Source of the DNA: Maratus speciosus
Taxonomy: Eukaryota; Arthropoda; Arachnida; Araneae; Salticidae
Reading direction: 5' to 3'
NCBI GenBank assembly: GCA_963932465.1
Contig: OZ010799.1
Coordinates: 155,740,761-155,804,760, forward strand
DNA length: 64,000 nucleotides
Shown here: one piece after another, positions 10,495-22,543 of the stretch
Position numbering within the stretch: the stretch's first letter is position 1
Layout of the letters: every line of letters starts with the position of its first letter
Program-made: the position numbers and the translations under genes
The notes under the pieces: generated by a model
Told to the model about the DNA's origin: nothing
The model's database searches: none
The model's input: the letters and a program-made list of their open reading frames with translations, nothing else

Positions 10495-11144
10495 CACTAG
10501 GACTTTTTATCCGAAACTCTTGGTTAACCAAAATCCATTTTTAAAGCTTTTTTTTTTATATATATCACATTTCTTGAGTGCAAGATCCCTTTTGAAAGTT
10601 TCTTTTTTTTTTCTATCATATTCCTTGTGTGCAAGCGGTCCTTTCCTAACTACGAGTACATATAAATATTTTCGCTCCTCTTTCTTAGAGTTTCTTTGAA
10701 TTTATGTTGAGCTCCCGTAAGCTGCGGAGTGGAACGAAAAAAACGAACAAATTAGCAATTCTGAAGTTTTTAAATGTTTTGCAAAGTTTTTGGCATAGCT
10801 GGAGCAGCAGAAAGACTGTGATACCGGTGAATTAATAATATTAAAAAACTCCGTGATAGAGCTTCAAAGCAAAGCCAATCGAAACTACGACCAACACAAA
10901 ACATTTTTTCAAACCCTTGTGATATATGTAAAAGGTACTTAATTTCAAAATTAAAACTGAGGTAATTTATTCTTGTTTATATTTTGCTATTGCCTTATTT
11001 TTATTAAGAACTTGTTACCATGATAAGAAATAATGCATATATTTATCCTTAATCTTAAAATTGAAGCATTCTCAATTATCCGAAAATTTCGATTTTCCGA
11101 AAGATGGTTGATCTCAATTACTTCGGATACTCGAGGTTCTACTG
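10495..11144. mobile_element. pogo/Tigger-type MITE family P1, copy 1
   Basis: The right end TCGAGGTTCTACTG is followed by TA, and the eroded left end has TTTTATCCGAAACTCTTGG. The body matches 48601-49252 throughout, including gagctcccgtaag and ggagcagcag blocks. Ends of the form CAGTAGAACCTC...TATCCGAA with TA duplication are typical of pogo/Tigger elements. No intact coding frame remains. Confidence 0.7.
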
Positions 11145-11663
11145 TATATTCTAATGTATCGTAGTAATGCAAAGAAAAAAAAATTCGAGGAGTTAGTTTT
11201 TTAAATTCATAATTTGGGATATAAAGACCTAATTATTAATTTTATGCTGTCCGCAACAGTTGTTTTCCTTTCGCGAATTAACCATATAAATTTTGAATTT
11301 AAAACTTTTTCAATAGATTTGCATCGCTTAGTTGTTAGTATAACATATATGTACTGTAAAAGTATGTTAGTATAATATAATATGTACTTAATATATAAAG
11401 CCTTAAAAGAAAAATAAAGTAAAATAAATAAAATAAAATAAAATAAAAAAACTTTTTATAAAATTGGGTTATATTTCTTGTGATTTTAATTCAATAACAG
11501 TATTATAGGTTTTTAAACCAATCTGTCAGTAAAAATGCATTTCTTTTAAACTTGTCTAGCTACATTTAATTTTTATTATCATCATCATTAAGGTCCAGCT
11601 TTTCTGAATCTAATCCTTTTATCTAGACTTAAGTTTTAAAGTAAAAAAAAAAAAAAATAAATA

Positions 11664-11694
<31 letters not shown>

Positions 11695-12340
11695 CATATA
11701 TATACATTTTAAAGGACACATTTTCTTGTATGTTTTATTTATTTATTATTATTATTATTTAATGTTAATATTACCAGTCATCGAACTTTATTTTTAAAAA
11801 ATCCCCTTCGTAAAAGAGAGAAAACCGACGAAATGTTTTGAATATATTTGAAAAAAAAAAAAAAAACTTACAGTACAAAAACATTCATTGTTATAAATTA
11901 TTAATATTATCATCAAAAAGTTCCAACGAAATCTCCAATATTACAAAATAAATTTAAGGAAACGATGAAAAGAGTAGGAGAAGAAAGGAATAAAGAACTT
12001 AAAAGGACTACTTTTGCTGTCACTCTTTTTCCATTAAAGTTTTTTATTTCTTCTTTTATAAATATACACTTTAAACAACACATTTCCCAATTCTTGCGAT
12101 TCCCTTTTTGTATTTTTACTATTAATCCATTCAGCCACCGAACTTCTTTTGAATTATTTTGCATCATAAAAGAGAAAAAAAAAGAAAAGGACAAAATATT
12201 ATCTATGTTAAAAAACCAGACTCCCCCCATTTCAGCACAAATCTCCATTTTTATACCCTTGCGGTTTTATTTAAATAATTCTGACCTGCAACAAAACATT
12301 TCCCCCTCCTTACAATCTGAAACACTCTTTTGCTTTTTAA
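11145..12340. other. AT-rich spacer with simple repeats
   Basis: Contains (AAAAT)n near 11415-11446, an A-rich run and (TA)n at about 11641-11706, and (TTA)n near 11735-11760. The plus frame 11965-12423 (152 codons) shows no domain, has biased low-complexity composition and overlaps an opposite frame, so I do not call it a gene. Confidence 0.5.
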
Positions 12341-12349
12341 CCTCTTCCT

Positions 12350-12560
12350 TAGAGCCCGCCATTTTGGAACTCATTCATCATTGGCAGCGAAAGAGTTTGG
12401 CGCGAAACTTGGCGATTTCATGAAAACGGAAACCATAGTGAGTCAGTTTGAAACGCCCCTGCGCGGTACTGCATGATACCGGGGCGGACCCTACGATGAC
12501 GTACTACGGTATCGATCCCTGGTAACGCCGTGCGTGCGCGTGCATACTAGTATGTATACC
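12350..12560. promoter_or_regulatory. CpG-rich promoter-like patch
   Basis: This stands out from its AT-rich surroundings by many CpGs and no repeat match elsewhere in the window. It contains GCCATTTTGG (12358-12367, YY1-like), the palindromic TTTGGCGCGAAA (12396-12407, a strong E2F-type site), TGACGTAC (12497-12504, CRE half-site) and GTGCGTGCGCGTGC (about 12531-12544, NRF1-like). Such clusters mark housekeeping or cell-cycle gene promoters in animals. No exon is identified with confidence; possible donor sites such as CAGGTTAAG near 12779 lie to the right. Direction unknown. Confidence 0.35.
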
Positions 12561-13199
12561 TTCCTTCGGTTGAAAAATCAACGGAGCGATTTTGACAAGT
12601 TGCGTTGAGATGTTTTTTTTAGCAGATGCAGCTGATGGATGAATGGGATATATATCTGGAAGTTTTCAGGCAAAAATCAATCGTCATTAGAGAGGACGGA
12701 ATTCGTTCGGGTGGCATATTGTGTTAAAAAGCGGATACTAAAGGTGTTAGTGTATTGGTAAAGGTATTAAAAGTATGACAGGTTAAGATAATTTTAAATA
12801 ATTCACTGTTTTGTGCATTTAAAAGAATAGCTCCAGCTAAGAGAGCCTCTTAAATTTTATATACTATTGGTTTTGTACTGGTAATTTGGAACTGCAATCT
12901 ATTACAATTTAAAATTTTAAACAAAATATGAAATAACAACAAAAATAAATAAATAAAATAAAGTACAAATTTTGCAAAAATTTCTTTAAAAAATATATGC
13001 AAATTTCTCGAAAGTATATATATAAAAAAGAAAAGAAAGAATGTAAAATAAAATAAAGTGCAAATTTCGCAAAAATTTATTTTTAAAAAAGAAAAAAATA
13101 AATAAACAGCAACATTTTTTTTCCGATTCTTTAAATGCCTATATTTTAACTTAAATTTACGAGTGGAAACTGTTTCCCCGTTTTATCATAAATCAATGT
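12561..13199. other. No gene recognised; possible transcribed flank of the CpG patch
   Basis: The first 200 bases are less AT-rich and could be a 5' untranslated exon if 12350-12560 is a promoter. After about 12900 it becomes AAAT-rich low complexity. Confidence 0.3.
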
Positions 13200-13317
13200 A
13201 GATAATAACTCTAATCAAATAATACATAATACTGTCACTACGAAATGAAATTCTTCTGGGAGAATACTTTTAACAGCACCGCTTGATCGAGCAGTGAGGA
13301 TTAATATCACGTGGGAC
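13200..13317. repeat. Interrupted repeat R3 (left part)
   Basis: With 16753-16790 this resembles the units at 31400-32560 (shared gaggattaatatca then acattaa...atgtaattctt). The hAT element at 13318-16744 split it. The last 8 bases, CGTGGGAC (13310-13317), are the target duplication. Confidence 0.6.
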
Positions 13318-13668
13318 CAGGGGCGCCATTTCAGAACTTGCTTTGGAGGGGTGGGGCAAAGATTTTTTGAGGGAAGTTATATAGCTAAGGGTAGAATCCG
13401 GGCGTCTACTCCCCCCCCCCCCGGGAACGAGAAACGTAAACTGAATCATGCTTACAAAAACAGTAAAAACTTTGAATACGAAAACTTAAGAATCAATGAA
13501 ATATTTCGTTTTAAACAGGTTTCTCTCTTGACAAGTAAATTTTCAATATATTGAATATGAAAAATTTTCTTTTTAGACAGGATTCTATTATAGGTTCCAA
13601 TTTTACAGTTATCCTCAAAGGCTATTAAACCATCCACTCTATAGTATAGCTCTGAAAAGAGATGTATT

Positions 13669-13857
13669 ACAGTAAAACTTGTGAAAACGAAGCCTGTCTA
13701 TAACAGAATTCTTTCTGAAAGGGGAAAAATAAAATTTCGATGAAAAAAGATCATATTATACTTGCAATTATACTTGCTAAGACCGAAACCTGTCTGAAAT
13801 GGAACTTTTTTCTAGTCTTTATCGACTTCTTTTTTTCAGGTTTTACTACAGGGGCGT
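13669..13857. mobile_element. Possible small MITE inside the hAT
   Basis: TACAGTAAAACTTGTG near 13669 and CAGGTTTTACTACAG near 13840-13856 are rough inverted ends, with a repeated cctgtct motif inside. Suggestive of a pogo-like MITE but degraded. Confidence 0.35.
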
Positions 13858-14099
13858 TTCAAGAGTTTCCTGGCGAAGGGCAAGGAAAATTTTTCTTTGA
13901 GGAGGAGAGAACGTGCAGAACTGCACAACGTGCATAACTGCACGAATCTCATAGAAAATGGTAAAACCAAGCACAAAAAAAAAAAAAAAAAACTCTGCGT
14001 TGCGTGATTTTGTCTCTTTAACTTCTTTCACGGACATGTGATTATTCTGCGATTTTTTTAAATTTTCTCGATTTTTTTTTTTTTTTAATAAAAGTTCTC

Positions 14100-14915
14100 G
14101 ATTTTTATTTCTTTCGAATTCCGCAAAATCAATTCGTCAATGAGTCAAAGAAAAAAATCGCAAATTTTTAAAATTTAAAAAAAAAGAAAAAAAAATTCCC
14201 CAAATCGTCGCGGAAAAAATCGCTAATTTTTCCAAATGACCGTGGAAAATATTGCTAATTTCATCAGAGATCGCGAAAAGAAATGCAGATTTCGTCAAAT
14301 GATTGTACAAACTAAAATCTCGAATTTTGTAAAAACTAAACTCTGTGGCTATAGAATCCATGAAGGATCTGGGCCGACAGTGCCCATCTCTGTTTTCTTG
14401 ACTCTGGGTCCCGAGGTGCTATGCAGCATGCGTCCCGGCCAGGTGGTCAGCCTAACGTGAGACCCTCGGTGTTTAGTTCCGAAGCAAGCTTGGTACTCAT
14501 TTTATCGATCCCAAAGGGATGAAAGGCTGAGTGAACCTTGCCCAGTCAGGAGTCAAACTCTCGACCTGCGGTGCGGCAGTCAGACGCTCTGACCACTACA
14601 CCACTGGGCTTCGAATTTTGTAAAAATATTGCGAAAAAAAATGGCAAATTTCGTCAAAAGATGGCACAAAAAATCACGAAAATTTAGTCAAACAATAGAG
14701 GAGAAATTCGTCAAGCGATCATGAAAGGAGATACAAAATTTCATCTAACTCTAAATTACAAATATTATCAGTCGGTGGTAGAAAAAAAATCACGTATTTC
14801 AACAAATGATCGTGAAAAAGAATCGCGAATTTTGTCAAAAGATCGCAGAAACAAATATCAAGTTTCTTCAGTTGGTGGCGGAAAAATATTGTGAATTCTG
14901 ACACATGATCGCGGG

Positions 14916-14949
<34 letters not shown>

Positions 14950-15060
14950 ACGGCTACAGAAAAAAAATCACGAATTCCGTGAAACGGTTGCGGAAAAAAT
15001 CGCAAATTTCGTCAGATGATCGCGAAAACAGAATCATGAAATTCAATCAGTCATGAGATA
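14100..15060. repeat. Degenerate minisatellite, block 1
   Basis: Many diverged units of about 30-35 bp built on aaatcgcgaatttcgtcaaa and atgatcgcggaaa. Interrupted by the SINE at 14336-14610 and an A tract at about 14917-14943. The part 14611-14900 is duplicated at 15390-15700. Confidence 0.7.
14320..14626 (-). mobile_element. tRNA-derived SINE with 16-bp target duplication
   Basis: The insert 14336-14610 is flanked by exact copies of TCGAATTTTGTAAAAA (14320-14335 and 14611-14626). Read on the minus strand from 14610, the head begins GCCCAGTGGTGTAGTGG and ends its tRNA part with ACTGGGC, a 7-bp acceptor match to the start. It has an A-box-like TGGTGTAGTGG and a B-box-like GAGTTTGACTCC, the internal promoter of RNA polymerase III. 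The related block at 15398 keeps the empty site. Retroposition by a LINE partner is implied. The tail end (14336 side) lacks poly(A). Confidence 0.85.
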
Positions 15061-15389
15061 ATCAGCCCATGAACGTCATGAATAGGTCACGAAATTTGCA
15101 ACTTTTGTGATCTTTAGCGATAAGAAAATTTTCATTAGTGATTTTCTACAAGTAAAAGCTTAGTAAAACGTTAGTTGTTTCGGAGTGCGTTTTCACTATT
15201 TTGAGGTGAGTTCGTGTTAATACTATTTTCCAAAGAAATCCTGATTATTTTTCAGATGAAAAAGCTACATATGTGAATATTAATGAACACTATATAAATA
15301 TATTTTCATTTTTATACATAAAAGGTAAAGTTTATATTAAAGATATAATTGTAGACTTCTTTTACAGTAATTATTAAAATTGTATTTAA

Positions 15390-15700
15390 ATATATTCTCG
15401 AATTTTGTAAAAGGATTGCGAAAAAAAATGGCAAATTTCGTCAAAAGATTGCACAAAAAATCCCGAAAACTTAGTCAAACAATAGAGGAGAATTTCGTCA
15501 AACGATCGTGAAATAAGATACAAAATTTCGTCTAACTGTCGCGTAAAAAATTACAAATATTATTAGTCGGTGATAGAAAAAAAATCACGAATTTCAACAA
15601 ATGATCGTGAAAAAGAATCGCGAATTTTGTCAAAAGATCGCAGAAGCAAATATGGAATTTCTTTAGTTGGTGACGGAAAAATATTGTGAATTTTGACATT
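15390..15700. repeat. Degenerate minisatellite, block 2 (duplicate of 14611-14900)
   Basis: About 290 bp nearly matching 14611-14900 in order, including ttagtcaaacaatagaggag. It starts with the empty SINE target. The duplication predates the SINE insertion, or the SINE hit only one copy. Confidence 0.75.
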
Positions 15701-16752
15701 TTCCATTGTATTAAAATATGGATTAATTTTCTTTCATTTTGGGTCGGGTTGGAAATCTTTTTAGCGGTTTTCATATTTACATGAAATTACAGTCCCGAGT
15801 CAGGATAAGTTGACGTATTTTCTTCGTTGCGAGGGAGGTACATTTTAAGTTTTTCAGATTGTGCTTTATCTCTTTCTGTCGGAGTCCGGATGACCTGGTT
15901 TTTCACAACGAAGTCCTGAATATTTTTCAAAGGAAAAACTATATATTTGACTATTAATGGTGGCCCATAGTAATAACCCATGTGTTAATTTCTGTACATA
16001 AGGGATAAAATTTTAGACTGCTTTATTATAAACGTGTTAAAATATAGAGTAATTTTCTTTTACTTTGGGATTTGGTGGAAATCTGTCGGTTTTGGGATTC
16101 AAGAAATTGTTTTGTCGGTACGCGAATACTCCATTCCTAGGTGTAGAAGAATTTTGAGAGTGTACCATATATAATATGATTTAATAAAGCAAATAATTAA
16201 ATAATTTTATAACATTGCAACGATTGCAGTAAATATAATGTGACATTAAAAATCCAAAAAAGTAAAAAAGTCGGATAAATAAGAACTTGAATTATACTGG
16301 TCCCTCCCCCCCCCCCCCCCAAAAAAAAAAAAAATGAAATAAATAAAATAAAATTAAAAACTATCTGAAAAACTCTACACCTGAATTTCTAGCCATGAGG
16401 GGACTAGTTTTCTTATGATCAAGTTGTACACAGCTGAGAAGGTGAGAAGCAATTGATAAAAGAAAACGTCTCTCATGTATTTTTAAAATTAGCCAAAGTA
16501 AGATATATGTCTCACCTTAAGAAAGTTCGAATAGGAAATTTTTTTGATAAATATTAATTTCTATGCATAAAGCATTTATTTAATCCATATGTTTTTATTG
16601 TAATCAAATCTGATAAATTATTTTAGCGTTTGAGTAATTTTGTAATTTTTGTTTGAGTGGCAATTGATGGTTGATAAATTTTCTGAAAAATTAAAATCCT
16701 TGGGGGTGGGCTATTGTCCCCCCCCACCTCAAATGGCGCCTCTGCGTGGGAC

Positions 16753-17252
16753 ATTAAATGAAATTTAATTCTTCTAATAGTCTGTTACATAGACGGCGAC
16801 AAGCGGAAGGATTTTGAAATTTGACTAAATTTTCTTTTTCTCTGATAAATTTGAAAAAAAAAAAGTAAAATTTATTTATTTATACGTTGAAGTAATTAAA
16901 CACTAAGAGAAAGGGAGCTAAGAATTTTCCACAAGGGGTTTTTTGCCCCCCCCGCCACACCCCGTGGAAGTCAACTTTTAATTTTTTCTATTTTTAACGT
17001 CCATGTGTTTTAGAATGCATCTCAAACAGAGAGTTCGCAACAACGGGGATGTGATAGAAACAGAAGAAACTCTTTCAATTATCTTTTTTTTTATTTTTCC
17101 AAATATGGTGGTAGAAACTTATTTCTGAATATTCAATTTTAGCAGACACGGCCTCTCCCGTGTTAACCATGGAAGGAAGGTTGGGGGGGGGGGGGGGGTA
17201 AAATAATCAAAAATGTAATATTCTAAAAATAGGGTGCTCACAATAATGGAAC
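16753..17252. other. Spacer with G and C tracts
   Basis: The first bases continue repeat R3. Later there are G/C tracts (about 16945 and 17185-17198). No gene recognised. Confidence 0.4.
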
Positions 17253-18300
17253 TCTGCACATTTATTAGAGATCTGCAAGACCCGCCCTTTTGCCGAGGAC
17301 CGGCAAATTTTCCAACGGGCCGGGCCGATGAAAAAATAAACGTGCCGGTCCGGGCCGATAAAGAAATTAAGTGATCCGACCGACTCGATATAAAAATTTT
17401 AAAGGGTCAAACTAAGCCGATAAAATATGAATGACCATTTTCAATGTACTTGACCGAGGCGAGGATAAGTATTATAAGTATAAGTATGCATAAGTATTTT
17501 AATGTAAATGCACGAGCCGATGCTTAGATTGACAACATCAGTACAGAAATACAACATGTCCAGCGTAAAGATCGGCATCGAGCAGTTACATTGTGTCTGA
17601 TATTTTTAACAAGTATAAATAATAAGCATGTGTTGTTTTCGTCGAATCTTAAATTTTTTTCCTTAAAGAAAGTTCATCTTCACAGATTTTGCTGTACACT
17701 TCAAAAGTGTACTATAGAGTGAATACGCTTTAAGAGTTTGGGAGGATACTGTGATACGGAAGTGTTTATAACGGAAACCTGACTAAGACGGAAAAGTTCG
17801 TCCCCTCGGCGAAAGACATACCTATGAATTATACCTTCTAAGACGAACACCTGCCTAAAGCGGAAGAAGTTTCATAGGTTCTCTATGATTCCGTCTTAGC
17901 AGTTTTGGCTGTTGTTGTATTCCTGATTCAATAAACCAGTACTTCGTTCTGGGGGAGGGGATTCTGAACCCCCTGGACTCTTGTCTACGCCACTGTCTGA
18001 TCCGAGCCCGAATGAAAATTTAAGCCCTGTTTCAGATATGATGTATCTGTCCGATGCCGATCTCTACGCTGGACCTGTTTTCTGTATTGATGTTGTCAAT
18101 CTAGCATCGAATCGTTCAGCACATTTATACGTATCCTCGCCCCGGTCACGTCCATTGAAAATTGTTAGTATCATTTTATCGGCTTAGTTTGATATTTTTA
18201 AATTTCTATATTTGGCCGGTCGGCACATTTAATAATGTTATCGGCCCCGACGGGGCCGAAGAAAATAATAACCGGGCCGGGCCGCTTTATATTATAGATT
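17253..18300. mobile_element. GC-rich-ended DNA transposon, degraded copy
   Basis: The left end TTAGAGATCTGCAAGACCC resembles the family end AGAGGTCTGCACGGGCC at 39590. CCGGGCCGATA-type subrepeats occur near both ends, and an internal pair is inverted: gatgccgatctctacgctgg (about 18053-18072) against the reverse at about 17560-17580. The segment 18040-18170 matches 40680-40800. The short plus frame at 17981-18187 lies within it and is not a gene. The right end is eroded. Confidence 0.6.
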
Positions 18301-18642
18301 TTAATTTCTACACTTTAGGTTTTAAAATATTTCATTGTTGCAGTTTCACAGTCAGTAGGAATATTTCAGCGAGCGTGGTTTGATGCATTATTAACATTAA
18401 TGCTCTTGTGACTTGTTTACAGTTGTAATCCTACAGCTTATGTATCGATTTATTAACTGTGCCCCGATAACGACAAAATACCTTAAAATTAATATATTAG
18501 TTTATAATTAAGTTTTTTAAATATTAAAGCAGTATATTGTCATCTGGTACACACCTGTTTACATCATTTTTATAATTCTAACATATCAGGAAGTAGGTTA
18601 AAAATCGATTGCAAAATCCCATCTTTGCATACAAGAACCAAT
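18301..18642. other. No feature recognised
   Basis: AT-rich spacer before a TTAA MITE. Confidence 0.4.
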
Positions 18643-19385
18643 TTAAGGGGGTCTGGGACACATTTTAAAATAATTTTTATTTATTGAGTTAAAATTTTGA
18701 AACTTTTTGCGATGGTTAACCATGTTATTTGTGAACAAAATCATATGATAAAACTTCTCATAATTTTTTAATTTTTTTTAAATTTAAAATTTATTAAAAA
18801 AGTGGGGTAATTTAAAATCGTTATAACTCGAAATATTATTTGTAAAATTTCAATTTTCTTTATTTAAATAAACAGAAATATATATGTTTTAATTTTGATT
18901 CAGCATTTTTAAAAATATTAATTTAAATAAAAATTAAAAATAGTTAAAGTAAAAATTTTAAAAAAATGTAACTTTTAAAAAAAAAAAAAATCATATTTTC
19001 AAAAGTAAATTTTTTTTTCAAATTTGCTGAATCAAATTTAAAGAAAAACAATTGAAAAAAGACATGTTCCAAGTTTGAACCGTTTATCTTTAACAGTTCT
19101 TGACTTATAACAATTTAAATACGAGAAATGGTGAAAAAACCTATCATAAGGAAAAACGCATTTTCACAAGAAGTCGTTTCCACGACAACCATTGCTTTAA
19201 AGCTAGATTTTGAAAGCAAACGAAAACGAAAAAATTAATTTTTCCTATTCCAACTAAGATAGAAACATGCATTATTCCGCATACGCCATTTTAAGCAGGG
19301 GGAAAAAAAAAAAAACAGAGAAATGTTTAATGCAATAAAAGTTTTTTAGAAAATTTGAAGATTTTTGTGTCCCGGACCCCCTTAA
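18643..19385. mobile_element. TTAA MITE family T2
   Basis: TTAA at 18643-18646 and 19382-19385 with 15-bp inverted ends GGGGGTCTGGGACAC / GTGTCCCGGACCCCC (one mismatch). The 735-bp interior is non-coding and partly self-complementary A/T-rich. Inferred piggyBac-like. Confidence 0.8.
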
Positions 19386-19510
19386 GTTAAATATAAAAGT
19401 GTACAATGAAAAGAGGTAAAAGTGAAAAATGGGACATTGATATTAATCATAAAGCTAATCTCATTGTTCAGTTACTTTCCGATGAATTTTCTGTGTTTTA
19501 TTATAAGTAA

Positions 19511-20201
19511 GGATCGACCGAAACAGGTTTTTCAGACCGAAACCTAATTTCGGTAATCTTCCTATTTTCGGCCGAAAACTAAAACTAAAATCCAAAAATC
19601 TTTTAAAGTAATTAATACATACATAAATATACGTAATTATTAATTAATTATACGTGTGGCTCAAGTTGGCTCTCTGTGCCTCTGACCAAAACTTTTTATT
19701 TTCCTATAAAATAAAATGTCATTAATTCATCCACGACACAGAATGATTTTCTAGTTATACGAATTTCATCTGATTAAAAAATGTTTTAGGTATACATACC
19801 TTGATTTATCTTTATAATAATTTTTGTAAACGATCATCTGTTATACTAGAACTTTCTCAGAGTATTCGAAACACTTCAGCGGTTTTAAACTAAAAAAATT
19901 CTATTACTGTTAAGTCTGGAGCTCTTAATGAGCACGTGAAAAGCGTCATCATAGTTTAGTTGTATAATCATTGTTTGCTTTGTAATTTGCACTCACGTCT
20001 TGAGTCAGTCATGGCTGATAATTGTAAACAAAGAAGTTCATAGTAACAAATAAAGTGTATCTCATTTGAGCCGATACAGCTGAAATTTACGAAGGAAGAA
20101 AGGAGATACAGATAGTTTCAGTCCGGCCGAAATTTAGGCAGCATTTTCGCGGGAACTCAGATTTTGTGCCGAAAACGAAACCGAATTTTCGGTCCATCTC
20201 T
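19511..20201. mobile_element. hAT-like element that seeded the 205-bp satellite
   Basis: Left end GGATCGACCGAAACAGG and right end AATTTTCGGTCCATCTC are inverted, with further CCGAAA/TTTCGG subrepeats inside both ends, as in many hAT elements. Flanks share ATAAGT but a full 8-bp duplication is not exact. The right 90 bp recur as part of each unit of the neighbouring array. Confidence 0.55.
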
Positions 20202-22090
20202 AAATAAGTTATTGTGGAGTAAGTCATAAGAAACTCATACAACTATAGTAAATAAACAACTGACAATGGGTGAAATATTAACAGTTAGCCTCAACTACTG
20301 GTATAAAGATATAGTTTCGGTCCGGCCGAAATTTAGGCAGCTTTTCGCCGAAACCCAGATTTTCGGCTGCAAACGAAAACGAAAACGAATTTTTGATCGA
20401 TCTCTAAATAAATTATTGTGGAGTAAGTCATAAGAAACTCACACAACTATAGTAAATAAACAACTGACAATGGGTGAAATATTAACAGTTAGCCTCAACT
20501 ACTGGTATAAAGATATAGTTTCGGTCCGGCCGAAATTTAGGCAGCATTTTCGCCGAAACCCAGATTTTCGGCTGCAAACGAAAACGAAAACGAATTTTTG
20601 ATCGATCTCTAAATAAATTATTGTGGAGTAAGTCATAAGAAACTCACACAACTATAGTAAATAAACAACTGACAATGGGTGAAATATTAACAGTTAGCCT
20701 CAACTACTGGTATAAAGATATAGTTTCGGTCCGGCCGAAATTTAGGCAGCATTTTCGCCGAAACCCAGATTTTCGGCTGCAAACGAAAACGAAAACGAAT
20801 TTTTGATCGATCTCTAAATAAATTATTGTGGAGTAAGTCATAAGAAACTCATACAACTATAGTAAATAAACAACTGACAATGGGTGAAATATTAACAATT
20901 AGCCTCAACTACTGGTATAAAGATATAGTTTCGGTCCGGCCGAAATTTAGGCAGCATTTTCGCCGAAACCCAGATTTTCGGCTGCAAACGAAAACGAAAA
21001 CGAATTTTTGATCGATCTCTAAATAAATTATTGTGGAGTAAGTCATAAGAAACTCACACAACTATAGTAAATAAACAACTGACAATGGGTGAAATATTAA
21101 CAGTTAGCCTCAACTACTGGTATAAAGATATAGTTTCGGTCCGGCCGAAATTTAGGCAGCATTTTCGCCGAAACCCAGATTTTCGGCTGCAAACGAAAAC
21201 GAAAACGAATTTTTGATCGATCTCTAAATAAATTATTGTGGAGTAAGTCATAAGAAACTCATACAACTATAGTAAATAAACAACTGACAATGGGTGAAAT
21301 ATTAGCAGTTAGCCTCAACTACTGGTATAAAGATATAGTTTCGGTCCGGCCGAAATTTAGGCAGCATTTTCGCCGAAACCCAGATTTTCGGCTGCAAACG
21401 AAAACGAAAACGAATTTTTGATCGATCTCTAAATAAATTATTGTGGAGTAAGTCATAAGAAACTCATACAACTATAGTAAATAAACAACTGACAATGGGT
21501 GAAATATTAACAGTTAGCCTCAACTACTGGTATAAAGATATAGTTTCGGTCCGGCCGAAATTTAGGCAGCATTTTCGCCGAAACCCAGATTTTCGGCTGC
21601 AAACGAAAACGAAAACGAATTTTTGATCGATCTCTAAATAAATTATTGTGGAGTAAGTCATAAGAAACTCATACAACTATAGTAAATAAACAACTGACAA
21701 TGGGTGAAATATTAACAGTTAGCCTCAACTACTGGTATAAAGATATAGTTTCGGTCCGGCCGAAATTTAGGCAGCATTTTCGCCGAAACCCAGATTTTCG
21801 GCCGCAAACGAAAACGAAAACGAATTTTCGATCGATCTCTAAATAAATTATTGTGGAGTAAGTCATAAGAAACTCATACAACTATAGTAAATAAACAACT
21901 GACAATGGGTGAAATATTAACAGTTAGCCTCAACTACTGGTATAAAGATATAGTTTCGGTTCGGCCGAAATTTAGGCAACATTTTCGCCGAAACTCAGAT
22001 TTTGGGCCGAAAACGAAACCGAATTTTCGGTCCATCTCTAAATAAGTTATTGTGGAGTAAGTCGTAAGAAACTCATATGACTATAGTATA
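20202..22090. repeat. 205-bp tandem satellite array, 9 units
   Basis: The phrase atagtttcggtccggccgaa occurs at 20311, 20515, 20720, 20925, 21130, 21335, 21540, 21745 and 21950, a 204-205 bp step. Inner units are almost identical, differing at single bases; the outermost are more diverged. Each unit joins about 110 bp of unique flank (attgtggagtaagtcataag onward) to about 95 bp of the hAT-like end (ttcggccgaaa motifs). No coding frame spans the units. Confidence 0.95.
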
Positions 22091-22496
22091 AACAATTTAC
22101 AATGGGTGATATATTAACGGCCAGCTTCAATCACTGGTCTAAAAATCATGAAATTTAGCAAATAAGTACCTTTTGTAACTTAGATAAGCCGAGAAGGAAG
22201 GTTTTAAAGAATATTTAAAATGAATGTAATTTAAATTTTTTTATTAAAAAAAATCTGTGTCTTAACTCTGGCGCATTAATAGAAATATACCGTTAAGGTC
22301 CTTTTTATCTATTATTTTATTATATTTTTTCTATGCAAACGCTGAATATTTACTTTGTGGAGTTTTACATTAAGTAAGTTGTTTTATTTCTTAAATTATG
22401 CTTTATTAAATTTTATTTTCTGTTTTTTTTTCTAGGTGAGTGCTTTTTTTTTTAATCATTTATACTGCTGTGGTAAGTCACCGTATTTTATTGTTA

Positions 22497-22543
<47 letters not shown>

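Larger units (their letters stand above)
13318..16744. mobile_element. hAT-type element with perfect 8-bp target duplication
   Basis: Inverted ends CAGGGGCGCCATTT and AAATGGCGCCTCTG are perfect apart from one position. CGTGGGAC occurs immediately outside both (13310-13317 and 16745-16752). The uninterrupted target is visible in the related repeat at about 31400. An 8-bp duplication with CAGGGGCG ends is diagnostic of hAT. The 3.4-kb interior has no recognisable transposase; it holds minisatellite blocks, a SINE and C/A tracts. Confidence 0.85.

Noticed and set aside
11965..12423. 152-codon plus-strand frame just before the CpG patch
   Set aside because: Low-complexity composition, an overlapping opposite frame of 111 codons and no recognisable domain; it runs through the promoter-like motifs.
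14346..14460. Conserved-looking coding frame near the SINE tail
   Set aside because: It is the SINE body read on the opposite strand; no protein similarity.
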